Origin: Chloroflexota bacterium | Lineage (GTDB): Bacteria > Chloroflexota > Anaerolineae > UBA3071 | Direction of reading: 5' to 3' | DNA length: 13,851 bases | Assembly: GCA_014383605.1 (NCBI GenBank) | Contig: JACNHM010000403.1 | Span: forward strand, 1-13,851 | Shown: one piece after another, positions 1 to 12,000 of the stretch | How the letters are laid out: every line of letters starts with the position of its first letter | Position numbering within the stretch: the stretch's first letter is position 1 | Program-made: the position numbers and the translations under genes | Notes under the pieces: generated by a model | What the model was told of the DNA's origin: nothing | Seen by the model: only the letters and a program-made list of their open reading frames with translations | Database searches by the model: none

Positions 1-51
1 GGTCGGCGTGGGCGTGATGGTGGGCGTCTGCGTCGGCGTCGAGGTCGCGCC
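1..51 (-). other. Thr/Pro-rich linker (runs out of the window)
   Basis: The last 17 codons read [17 protein letters not shown] with no stop. Such linkers join domains or precede a surface anchor in secreted bacterial proteins, so more of the protein follows beyond position 1. Confidence 0.85.
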
Positions 52-3000
52 GCTGACCACGACGGGCATGGGGCCGAAGTCGTTGTTGCCCTCGTCCGAC
101 TCCGAGATCCAGTCCAGGGTGTCGGCCACGGCGCAGAAGTCGTACGTTCCGCCGCCCAGTCCGGACTGGTGGAACGTCAGCGTGGTCGAGGCACCGGCGT
201 CCAGGGATTCGATGACCTGCTCATCTTGCGACCAGCCGCCGTAGGGACAGATGCCGGCCCAGTTCCAGAAGGCGTTGTCGGGGCCGCCGGCGCGGGCGTT
301 GCCCTGGTTCTTGATGGTCACGATCACGTCGAAGGGCTGGCCGGCCGCCGGAGACGCCGGGTCGGTGGTCAGGCTCGTCACCACCAGGTCGGGCTGGCCC
401 ACTTCGGCGGTGACGTCCAGCGGCCCGGCGACATTGTTGTCCTCGTCGGTCTCGGCCACCGCGCAGGCGTGGTCGGCCTGGGCGTAGAAGGTGTGCGATT
501 CGGCCGCGCCATACGCCGCGTGGTGGAGTGTCACCGTCCGCGTGGCGCCGGCCGCCAGCGAGTCGGCCACCTCTTCGAGCTGCAGGCCGTCCGTGTCGCC
601 GCAGCCGACCGGCGCGTGATCCTCGAAGATGGCGGTGGTGAACGCGCCCGCGCCCCCTTCGCCCTGGTTCTTGACCACCGCGATCACGTCGAATTCCTGG
701 TCGAGGCCCGGCGTGGTCGTGGACGCGGTCAGGCTCTCGATGACCAGGTCGGGGGAGACCGGCGCGCCGGCCACGTCGAAGCTGACCGGCCCGGCGACGT
801 TGTTGTCGTCGTCGGTCTCGAGCACCTGGCAGCGGTGGTCGGCCTGGGCGTAGACTTCGTGTGTCCCCTCGTCGGGGAAGCCGAGCGCGTGGGTCACGGT
901 GTACGTGGCCGACATGCCCGCGGCCAGCGCCGCCACATGCACGCTGGCCCAGCCGCCTGCGTCGCAGGCTGCCGGCAGAGGGCTGGGATCCAGGTAGACG
1001 CCGGCGTAGGAGGTCCTGGCGTCGTTTGCGCCCTGGTTCTCGATCGTCATGATCACGTGGAACGACTCGTTTGGCCGCGGGGCGGCGGGTTGTACCTGGA
1101 GGCTTTGCACGATCAGGTCAGAAGGCTGCGCCGGCTCCCACCGGCGCACGAAGACGTCCGTCGAGCCGTTGGTGTCGCCGGCCACCAGGTTGGCGGCGTC
1201 CGACTCGAAGGCGACCGCTGTCCCGTTAGAGGATAGCGCGCCGCCGTAGCCGGTGCACGACCCGTTGTCCGCTTGCGCGCCGGTCGTGCTCACCGAGGTG
1301 CGGACGAGCTCGTCGTTCGCCACGTCGTAGACGAAGACATCGGTGAACTCATTCGTGTCGCCGGACACCAGGTTGGTCGCGTCCGAATGGAAGGCCACGA
1401 AGCGGCCGTCGCCGGAGACGGAAGGTCTGTAGGAGTCGCCGTCGCCCTGCGTCCCATCCGCGGCCAGGGAGACACGGGTCGTGGCCCCGGTCTGCCGGTC
1501 GTGCACGAAGACGTCCTCCGCATCGTTCGTGTCACCTGTGACCAGGTTCGTCGCGTAGGACTCGAAGGCGATGTGGCGGCCATCGCTCGAGATGGCCAGG
1601 CCGTAGTAGGAGCCGTCGTTGGCCTCTGTCCCGTCTGAGGCGACCGAGACCCGCTCAGTGACACCGGTCTGGGTGTCGTGGACGAAGATGTCGGTCGCCC
1701 CGTTCGCGTCGCTCACCACCAGGGTGGACGCGTCCGACTGGAACGCGACGTAGCGGCCGTCGGCCGAGATCGCCGCATAGCCGGAGTAGTTGTTCCCCTC
1801 CGCGCCGTCCGGCCCCAGCGAGACGCGCGTCGTCGTCCCGTCCGTCCGGTCGCGCAGGAAGACGTCGGTCTGACCATTGGCGTCGTCGGCCACCAGGTCG
1901 GTCGCGTTCGAATCGAAGACCACGTAGCGGCCGTCGGCCGAGATGGCGGCGTTGCGGGAATAGGAGTAGCCATCCCCCTCCGTTCCATCAGAGGCGACCG
2001 AAACGCGCTCAGTGGCGCCGGTCTGGGTGTCGTGGACGAAGACGTCGGTCGCGCTGTTCGTGTCGCTCATCACCAGCGTGGATGCCTCGGAGTAGAAAAC
2101 CACGTAACGGCCATCGCTCGAGATTGCCGGGCTGTAGGCGCCGTAGTAGTCGGCCTCTGTCCCGTCTGAGGCGACCGAGACGCGCTCGGTGGTACCGGTC
2201 TGGGTGTCGTGGACGAAGATGTCGGTCGACCCGTTCGTGTCGCTCATCACCAGTGTGGACGCGTGCGACTGGAACGCGACGTAGCGGCCATCGGCTGAGA
2301 TCGCCGCGCTGCCAGAGCCGGTCTCCCCCTGCGTCCCGTCCGAGGCGACGGAGACGCGGGTGGTGGAGACGGTGGCGAGGGCGAAGAGGGATGCGTCGTT
2401 GGCCCAGCAAATGGGACTCGTCGCGATTGCCCAGCGGATGGAATTCGCAGGCTGATACCATAAGTGGGCTGAAGTCGTCCGGACGTCCCCTGGCGCAGCG
2501 TGTGACGAGTCCGCTGCAGCAGACTTCGGCGTCTCAGCCTGGGCTTTCAGTCCCAGGCCTGGCGTCGGCGTGGCTTGCATCTGCGCTGGAGTCGAGCCTT
2601 CAGGCGGTTTTCCGGCGGCCTCCACTCCAGTGTTTGCTACATTCACCCCCAGCGCGGTCAGCGGGTAGCTCGCCACCGCCACGCCCTGCGCGGTGCCGCT
2701 CAGCGCCAGGCTGCCGGCCAGGGAGGGGTGGCCGGGGTCCGAGATGTCCACCAGGTACAGGCCTGCCGCGCCATCGGCGACGTAAGCGACGGTGCCGGAA
2801 ACGGCGACGCCCTGCGCCAGACCCGGCGTGTCGTAGGCGCCCACCTCGCTCTGGGTCGCGTAGACCGAGAGGTCACAGGTCGCGTTCAGGTCATAGAGCC
2901 GATCCTGCCCCTGCGAGAGGGCCTGGTACCAGGCGGTATCGAAGTACCCACGGCTCGTGACCACCCCCGCGCCGCACGGTGAGCGGAAGCCATCCTCCGT

Positions 3001-6000
3001 CAGGTTGAAGTCCTGGGCCGCGGTCGTGTAGCGATAGCTCAGGCTGCTCGCGGCCGTGCGGGTGAGGGCCAGCCGCGGGGCCAACGTGTCCACGTCCCCA
3101 CGCCAGGCGTCCGCGTTGGCCGGGATCAGGTGGCCGGCCGTGTCGGCGGCGCGCAGGTCGAGGCGGTAGTAGCCCTCCAGCCCTGCGGGGAGGGCGGCAG
3201 TCCAGCGCGTCTGATCCAGCCACTCGCCGCTCCACGTCACCGCGGCGAGCTGCCACCCTTCGCGGTGAAGCGCCTGCACCTCCAGGGCCGATAGGGCGCG
3301 GGCGTAAACGCGCACGTCGTCGAGCTGGCCCTTGAAGTGGCGCGCCGCGTTTGGGTCGGTCGTCACGTTCCAGGAGACGGTCGCCGTCTTGCCATCGGCC
3401 GAGAAGGTGTGGCTGCCGGCGCCGGGGGTCGGGCCGACCGCGGCCGTGCCCATCGAGATCAACTGCAGCCCGGACGCCCCCTGGTAGTAGTATCCCACTT
3501 CGACCTGCAGGGAGCCGCAGAAGTCGAACGGCCCGGCGATCGTGTTGGTCGAGCCTACCCCGACCTGGCCCCACCAGACCTGCGTCCCATCTACCTTGAC
3601 CACGTACCCGAGCGGGTTCCAGACAGCGGGGACGAACTGCAACTGCGGAATCCGGCCGCAGGTCGCGCCGGCCGAGCCAGTGGTGCGGCCCACGTCGAGC
3701 TGTTGCATCGGCGAGGGGACTTTGCCGGCCAGTGCGTCCGTCGTGAACCGCTCCGCACCGTTCACGTAGACGCGATAGGTCGTCCCGTCGAAGGTTGCGG
3801 CCACGTGGTTCCAGGCGTTCTCGGTCAGCACACTGCCGGTGGTGAAGCTGTTGAGGCTCGTCCCGTCGCCGAAGCCCGCGCTGAGCTGCGTGCGGTTGAC
3901 GACGTTCAGGAATGGGTAGGCGTAGCGCGCCTCGGCGTAGGCCTCGCTGCTGAGGATGGGGTAGGGGCTGTCGTCTTCCGGCGTGGGGTAGACCCAGGCG
4001 GCCTCCGTGAAGCGGCCACCGGCCAGGCTCAGGTCGGTCGCGGCGGCGACGCTGGCGAAGTCGCCCGCGCCGTCGAGCGCCACGGCCTGGACGCCCGACT
4101 GGCCGGCCACGGCCTTGAGCGCCGCGTCGCCGGCGTCGGTCTGCAACCAGGCGCGGTGGCCACGGCCGGAGCCATCGGCCAGCGCCGCGCCCCCCCGCAA
4201 CGGCCGGTCCTCGAACGACAGCGCCAGGAGCGGCCCGCTGCCCTGGAAGAGGGCGGCCACGTCTGGGGCCGAGAGGCTGCGGTTGAAGATGCGGAAGTCA
4301 CTGAGCCACCCTTTGAACGGCCGATAGGTGGTGCTGATGTTGGCGCGGCGGTTGGAGCCGAGCCAGAGCGCCGTGCCGGGGTCCACCCGGTTCAGGTCGG
4401 CCGCGCTGAAGCCATAGCCGGTCGCCGCGCCGTCAATGTAGACCGTGAAGAAGCCGGCCGCATCGCGCACCACGGCCAGGTGATGCCACGCATCCGGGCT
4501 GAGCAGGCCGCCGTCGGCCACCGCGGTGGCGGAGACGTTGTCTATGCGGGTCAGCACCGTCAGGTGGTTGAGCGCGTTGGTCTGGAGCGCGACGTCGTCC
4601 CCCGCGTCGTTGCTCCAGTGGAAGATGTCCCGCCAGAAATTGTCGCCGTCGGGCTTGAGCCACAGGCTGAGGGCGAACGGCCCGCTGCCCAGGTCGAAGT
4701 CCGGCGAGTCGGGGATGCTGACCGCGTCGTCGGCGCCGTCGCAGCGGACGGCCAGGCCGGCGGGGCTGGGCTGGCCGGTGGCGGGGCAGCGGGTTCCGGC
4801 GCAGGTCCCGGTGTGGCCGCGGCCCGAGAGGTCACGGAAGGCCAGGTCGCCGTTGGCGGCCGGGCTGTCGCTCAGCGGCAGGTGCGCCAGTTGGCCCACG
4901 GGCGTCTCGTTGAGCAGGGCCGAGCCGGGCAGCACCGACGCCAGCTCGAACTCGACCTGGTCCACGCCGGCGATGGCGGTGTCGGTGGGGCATGAAGCGG
5001 CATCTGCTGCGAAGGAGACGGTGCGGCTGCCGCTGTAGCTGGCGTCCCAACTGGCGACCAGATCGCCGCAGACTTTCACCTCGCCGGTCGTCCCGTTCCC
5101 CTGGATCTCCACCTCGCACGCCGCGCTTTTGAGGACCACGCCGTCCCAGTGGGTGACGGCCGTGCCGGGTGCGAGCGCGACCAGGGTCGTCTCGCCGTAG
5201 GAGAACGCGCCGCTGCAGCGGATGGTCACGCCGGCCGGATCGCCGGCCGCCGGCAGCGTCCAATCCACGGCGACCGGTACCGGGCGCTCGGTGGCGTCCC
5301 CGCTCAGGGCGGTCGTGGAGCCGGCGATGCCTGTGGAGGGCACGCCCGCCAGGTCCAGGTACGCGGCCGGGGCCTGGGCGTCCACGTCAATGCTTTGTTC
5401 CAGGATCGCGGTGTGCGCCGCGATCTGGTCGTCGGCCAGGCCGGGCAGACGGGCTACGCCGTCCACCGCCTCGACGCGCACCGTGTAGCGACCCGACGGG
5501 TTCTGGCCGATGAGCGTGTAGTCCACGGTCCACGTGCTCCCCGCCAGCGTCGCCACGAGCGGCCCGATTCCGGCCACGCCGCCCGTTTCGGTCAGCAGCG
5601 TGACCTTGACGCCGTCGGCCGGCACGCCGCTGCCGGCGTAGCCGTCGGCCAACAAGGGATCGTAGGCCATGCCGGTCAGGTGGATCAGCCAGGCGTCCGG
5701 GCGGGCCGGATGGGGGGTGGCGTCCACGCGGGCGCCGGAGAAGGCGTTCAGCCACAGGACCGGCGCCGTGCCGTCCACGTAGACGGTGGCCGAGGTGGCC
5801 GATTGAGCCACGTTGCCAACGTGATCGGTCGCCTGGGCCTTGAGGGTGTAGCGCCCCTCGCCCGCGGGCGTGAAAGTGGGGCACCAGACCCCGTCCCCGA
5901 TGGCGTCCTGGCAGCGGGCCGCGGCCGTCCAGGTCGTCGGGGTGCAATACCCTGCGCCCTTGCAGAAGCCAATATCCACGCCGGCGACGCCCGAAGTCGG

Positions 6001-9000
6001 GTCGCTGGCCGTGGCGAGCATCTGCACCGGCGCGGCGGCCAGGTAAGTGGCGTGCGACTCGATCTTCGAGGTGGGGTTGTCGGAGTCCACGGTGAGGTTC
6101 TGGCTCTGGCGCTGCTCCACCCAGCTCGCCTGGTAGAGGTACAGGTCGCGCACCTCGCGGGCGGTCAGCCCCCTGGCGTAGATCGTCACCTCGTCCACGC
6201 GGCCGTCGAAGGTGTCTCCCCGGTTGGGGTAGCTGGCTAAGTAGCCGCCGATCCGCAACGGGTAGTCGTTCTTCATGGGGATAACGCTGGAGATGTCGTA
6301 GGGATAGAACCCCTGCTGCGAGCCGTTAACGTAGAGCCGCAACCAGCGGCCGTCGAACGTACCCATGACGTGGTTCCAGACGTTCTTGATCAACGGCACG
6401 GCGCTGGCGATCTCGAAGCCAGAGCTGGTCCCTTCGGTGAAGAACTCGAAGACCGGAGTCAGACCGCCGGGCGCCAGGTAGAGCCGATAGTTGGAGCCGC
6501 ACTTCTGATGGATCGTCGCGCCCCATTGGGTGTACTTGCCCACCAGCTCCTGCGGGAAGACGCTATAGCTCTCCTGGCGGGGCAGCACCCAGGCGCCCAC
6601 GCTGAAGGTGTCCAGATCGAGAGCCGCGCTGTCGAGCACCTCCACCTTGTCCCCGCGGCCGTCGAAGTCGGCGGCGAAGCCCAGCCGGCCGGGGGTCGCC
6701 TCGCCGACCTGGGGGCAGTAGCCGCCGGCGGCGTCGCACGAGCCGCTGTTGCCGGCGCCCGAGCTATCGGTGAAGGTCGTGGCGCCGCGAGCGTCGTCGA
6801 AGCGCATCTGGAACACCGGCGCGGCGCGGTAGACCGAGACGATCTGGTCGGCGGCCAGCGCGCGGCCGAAGATGCGCACGTCGTCCAGGCGGCCGGCGAA
6901 CCAGTACATGTCCTGCGACGAGCGGCCGCCGATGGCGCTGGTCGCGCTGCACTGGGTCATCATGCCGGCGGCGGCCGCGCTGGCCACCTCCACGCCGTCG
7001 CGGTAGAGCCGGATCGTCTGCCCGTCGAAACTGCCCGCCAGGTGCACCCAGGTATTGAGCGGCACGTCCACGCTCTGCTGGACCGATTGCCAGCTTGAGC
7101 CGACGCGCACGTAAAGCGTGGGGTCGTATTCGCTCCCCCAAGGTTCGAGCGCCAGGGTGAAGCCGCAATCGGCGTCTTCCTTGTAGGAGACGATGGTCTG
7201 GCGCGCGCCGGTCTCGGCGGTGCGGTAGACCCAGGCGGAGACGGCCATCGCGCCGAAGCTGCCGAAGTACTCCAGGGCGATGCGGTCGTGCTGGTCCGAG
7301 TGGAACAGCGCCGCCTGCTGCACGCGGCCGGTCACGCCCGCCGTGGGACACGAGTCACCGCTACACGTCCCATTGTGCTTGCCCACTGCGTCGCGGAAAC
7401 TGGTCTCGCCGGGCAGGTCGTCCAGGCGCAGGTGGAGGGCGGCCGTGCCGGCCCAATACAGCTCCTCCACCGCGTAGGGATCCAGCGGCCGGCGGTAGAT
7501 CAGCACCTCGTCTATCCGGCCCGCAAAGGGCACCGAGTCGTTCTGGTAGATGCGCCAGAACCTGCCCTCGACGTTGCCGGAGAAATTCACCTGTGTGTCG
7601 TTGACGTTGTACGGCGAATCCTTGGGGTGCGCGGTGCTGGGGCCAGTGGCGTAGAAGGTCCAGGAGCCGATGGAATCGTCGTCGGCGTCTTTGGCCACGC
7701 CGCAGCGCGTGCCGCCGTCGTTCTCCCACATCGTAAGGGTGCCGCTGTCGGTGAAGTCCAGCTCCCTGTCCCACGGATAGGCATTGAGATAGCCGTCGTC
7801 GTCCGGGTCGTAGTTGTCGTCCACCTCCTGGTTGAGGATTTCGGTCCCGTTGAACGCCGCGCACAGCTCGGCGTCGTCGCCAGCGTCGTGGTGGTCGGTT
7901 ACCATAAAGTCGTCCAGCGTCAGGTGTCCCCCGTGCTGCGAGCGGCCGATGGTGAAGCGGTTGGTGGCTGCGGGGGCCTGGCTCTCGAAGATGCCGGTGT
8001 ACTCCGCCTTGAGCACGCCGTTCACGTAGAGCTTGACCGCGCCCTGGTAGAAGGTGAGGACGACGTGGTTCCAGGCGTTGGTGGTCAGGACGCCGCCAGT
8101 CTCCCAGTAGCCCACCCACTCAGCGCTCGTGCCGAAGCCGAAGCGGAGCCGGTGCTCCACGTCCCACCAAGCGTTTCGCACGTCCACTCGCTGCAGCGTG
8201 GGATAGGCGCCCGCCTGCCCGCTGTCCAGCCCCAGGATGCCCTGCGGCTGCCAGTGCAGGCAGGTGGTTCCATCCCACCAATACTCGATGCAGTGGCCGG
8301 CGTTCTCGCTGTTCGGGTAGAGCCAGGCCGAGATGGAGAAGCTGCCGCTGCTCAGGTCCAGGCTTGGGTTCGCGTTGACGGTCGCGTACTGGCTGCCGCT
8401 GAACCCCGCGGCCTTGCCGGTCACGCCGCCCACGCGACTGGGACAACTGCCGCCCGTGCAGGAGACGGTGTTGCCGAACATTGAGTGATCGGTCCAATTG
8501 CTGCTCTCGTCGAAGGTCAGGTAGAGCACCGGCTGGTTGAAGAGCGCGGCGACCTCCGAGGGTTCGAGGGCGGCGGCGAAGGCGCGCACGTCGTCCACCA
8601 GGCCGCTGAACCGCGTCGTCTGCGCCTGACTGGAGCCGATCAGCACTCCCGCGCTATTCGGGAACGCCTCGGCGGTGCGCGAGCCACTGCTGACCAGCAC
8701 CGCGTCCACGTAGAGCCGCTGGCCGGTCGTCCCGTCGCTGAACGTGCCGAAGGTGTGGACGACGTGATGCCAGGCGGCGTCGGCGTAGTTTGTCCCAGAA
8801 CTGCACCGCTCCTGCCAGGGATTCTGCGCGCCGCTTTTGTAGCGCACCTTTGCGCAGACGTTGCCGTTATTCAGGTAAAGCTGCGTGCCGCTGGCGTCGT
8901 CCACTGAGAAGAGGCCGGCGCTGTACGCGGCGTTGTTCGCGGCGGTCTTGAACCAGAACGAGACGCCGTAGGCGGTCTCGGAGAGGTCGAGGGCCGAGCT

Positions 9001-12000
9001 GACGTGGCCGCTTCCACTCAGGCTGAGCGCCGCGCCGTATTTGCCCTGGGCGGAGGTGGCGCACGTCCCCGTGCACGTCCCGTCGTGGGGCGGAATGCTG
9101 CCGGAGCGGTCGGCGAAGGTCGTCGCGCTGGCGTCCTCGAACGGCAGCCAGAGGATCGCGTTATGCGCCAGCTCCGCCCAGTCGGTGATTGCCGCGCCCA
9201 CCACCTGGGTGAAGCTGTAGACCCCCGTGGCCGCTGCGGTCTTCACCTGCACGTCGCCGGCCAGCGTCTGCTGCTCCTGCGGCTGCAAGATGAACGACTG
9301 TGGCGGGAGCGTGCTGTCGGTGGCGGCCGAAGGGAAGCGGGTGTCGAGCAGCCCCTGGGCGTAGCGGTTGTACAGCTCGTTCCTGACCGTGGCCTCGAAG
9401 CGGAAGGTGTCGCCGGGCTTGACGAAGCCGTCGGTCGTGGTGTAGACCCCGCTGGCGACGATCTCCTTCACCGTCGAATTCAGCGTCAGGATCTCGCCCT
9501 GCGAGGGCACGTTGGGGTTGAAGCCGTAGACCTTCTCCAGCATGTCGGTGTAGGTATCCTGGTCGGCGTCCACGTCCAGCGGGTCCGACGTGACCCAGGT
9601 GCGGAGCGCCGTGCCGTCGGTGTTCATACCGTAGACGAACTCCCAGCCGCCGACCCACTCGGTATAGTTGCCGTCGTAATCCTGGTCGAAGCGGTCCTGG
9701 TGCAGCACCTCCTCGCCGTCGAGCAGGCCGTCGCCGTCCGTGTCGGGCCGCGCAGGGCTGGTCCCCAGCCGCGCCTCGTCGTAGTCCCCCAGGCCGTCGC
9801 CGTCGCTGTCGGCGCTATTGGGGTTGCTGCCGGTCTGGCGCTCGTACAGGTCGCCCAGGCCGTCGAAATCGGCGTCCCAGAAGCGGTCGTCGGGGTCGGC
9901 GCCGAAGGCCAGGCCGTCGCTGTCCGCGTCGCGCAGCCTGGGGAAGAGATCGTCCCACGCCAGCGCGCACCCGTCGTCGTCGCACGTCAGGTCGTAGAAT
10001 TCGCTCAGCGTGGCGGGGAAGACGTCGAACGTGAGGCTGCTGCTCATGTCATAGTGGCGGCTGTCGCGCTCGGTCCAGATGGTGCAGACGCCGAGGACGC
10101 AGTTCTGCGACGGGATGGCGTACGCCTCCGATAGGTAGAGCCCGCCAGACCGGTTGATGCCCACCTCGGTCAAGGGGATACCGTCGTCGTAGCGCAGTGT
10201 GCGAGTGATGTAGACCGGCTCGTGCTGATACCAGGTGTGGCCCACGTCGCCCCACTCTGGCCCGTCCCCGTCCGCGTACTGCCACTCGTCCGACATCGCG
10301 TCGCGGTTCAGGTCTTCGTGGAAGGCCGTTTCCGCGGTCTGTAGCTGGTACTCAAAGGTGGAGCTGCGCAGGACGCCGTCCCTGTACTGGTAGGGGTAGG
10401 CGGCGCCGATGTTGGCGGGCAGGCTCACCAGGTCAATCGTGTTGGTGAAGGAGACGCCGAACAGCAGTTTGTTGCCCACGACGAGGCCGCGGTCGGGGTA
10501 GAGCAGGTCGTCCATGTCCAGGCTGATGAACTCCAGCCGCGGGGATTCCCCTTCTTCCAGCTCCCGCTCCTTCAGGTCCACCATCACCGTGCCGCTGTAG
10601 ATCAGCACCTCCAGGAACTTGGTGACGACCCCCTGGATGCCACCGCACAGCCAGGTGGCTGCCTCGCTCTCCTCCTGTTCCTCCGACAGAAAGATGTCAC
10701 AAATCGCCCGGACCAGTGCATCAATCAGGCGAATCACGTTCGAGATGATGGCTCCGACGACCGGGATGGCGTCAATAATGAACATGATGATCAGCACGAT
10801 CGTGGTCGCGATGGTGGCGGCGAGGGTCGCGCCCAGTTGCTGCCGCGACATGTCGGTGAGGGCCATTTCCAGGATGGCCATGGCCCAGGTGATCACCGCG
10901 TCGAGTATCAGGCCGATGACGGCGAGCTTGCTGGTGGCGCCCTTGGCGAACTCGGCGGCGTTGAAAACCGCCGACTTGAGGCTTCCAAGGTTTTCGATGG
11001 TCGCGGCAACCGCGCTGAGCATACCCTTGAGCACGACGATGATGTTCAGGGCCTGCATGACGTAGGAGACGATAGCCCACCCGCTTTCGCCTTTCGCAGC
11101 TCCCCAGATGGTGAACGCGACGGCTGCGGCGGCGACGCCGACCATGAGGCCCACGCCTACGCCCGCGCCCACCTTGCCCACTTTGCCCACGCTGCTCCAC
11201 GCGCTGCCGGGTTTGAAAGCGTCGAGCCACGCGCTTTTGATCCCACGGAAGCCTGCTCCCACGATTTCGACGAACACATCTTTCGTGGCCGGCGGTCGCG
11301 TGATGTCATAGATGCTCAGCACTTCCATCATGCGGAGGGCAGGCCCGGCGAAGTCATTGACGAGATCGCCCAGGGTCCAGTAGGAGTAGGACAGGAAGGT
11401 CGTAGCATCCCCGGCCCAATCCCAATCGGAATCGCCGCCGGATTGGCCTGCGTCCCACGTAAGTTGTCCCTGGGAGTTAACCAGGACGGTGGTCCCCATG
11501 TACAGAGAGAGGTAGATGCTCCGCGCAATCACCATGGCGCCGACGATGTAGTCGTCGCTCTTCGGCTCTCCTTGCCCCTGGTAGTAGCTCCGCAAGCCAT
11601 CCTTGTAATCCACCTCCAGATGGTCCCAGTACTCGGTCATGGGATAGGCCTCCCAGCCGATGATCTGACCATCGGGGCCGGCACTGCTGTTGTAGCGGTA
11701 CGGCGCCCACTTGAGGGAGGCGATGGTATCAGGCTGGAGGCTCCCGAAATTCAGGGTCAGAATACCGTTGCTGACTGCCCCCGATTCCAGCGTGGCACTG
11801 CGAAAGGTGTTTTCGATGGCGAAGAGCAACGTGGGGGCTGTGTCGGTCTTGTAGGGGTCAAAGTTCTCGCGCAGGATGCGTGGGGTTTCCTGCATCATCA
11901 CCTGGGCAATGTAGTCCTCGTGATCGTAGGAGAAGGTCTCCACGTTCAGGGCGGCCTTGGGGATGCCCCAGCGGCGTGCGTCGCCGTCGGGCACGCTGCC

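Noticed and set aside
1129..2358. CRISPR array, because of regular repeats about 175 bases long
   Set aside because: Repeats are protein-coding propeller blades without short direct repeats plus unique spacers.
1..2580. Separate propeller-CARDB gene starting at the ATG at 2578-2580
   Set aside because: The frame is open upstream without a stop, no convincing ribosome binding site precedes it, and the start ([14 protein letters not shown]) is not a signal peptide. A historical fusion remains possible and is listed as a finding.
2403..2635. Transcription terminator or promoter region suggested by the hairpins
   Set aside because: The stems lack a following T-run on either strand and lie within an open coding frame, so there is no support for a terminator.
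3337..4995. Plus-strand open frame of 552 codons
   Set aside because: Antisense to LamG-5 and LamG-6, low-complexity Ala/Gly/Arg/Val product, same codon register effect.
5149..6240. Plus-strand open frame of 363 codons, and similar ones at 169-1236, 7288-8484 and 9004-10134
   Set aside because: All lie in exact codon register opposite the real gene and end at its rare TTA/CTA/TCA codons; products are low complexity.
7361..8119. Minus-strand out-of-frame open frames (also 2891-3574, 6764-7351, 10772-11230)
   Set aside because: They overlap LamG, Ig-like or hydrophobic coding sequence in another frame and show no recognisable domain.
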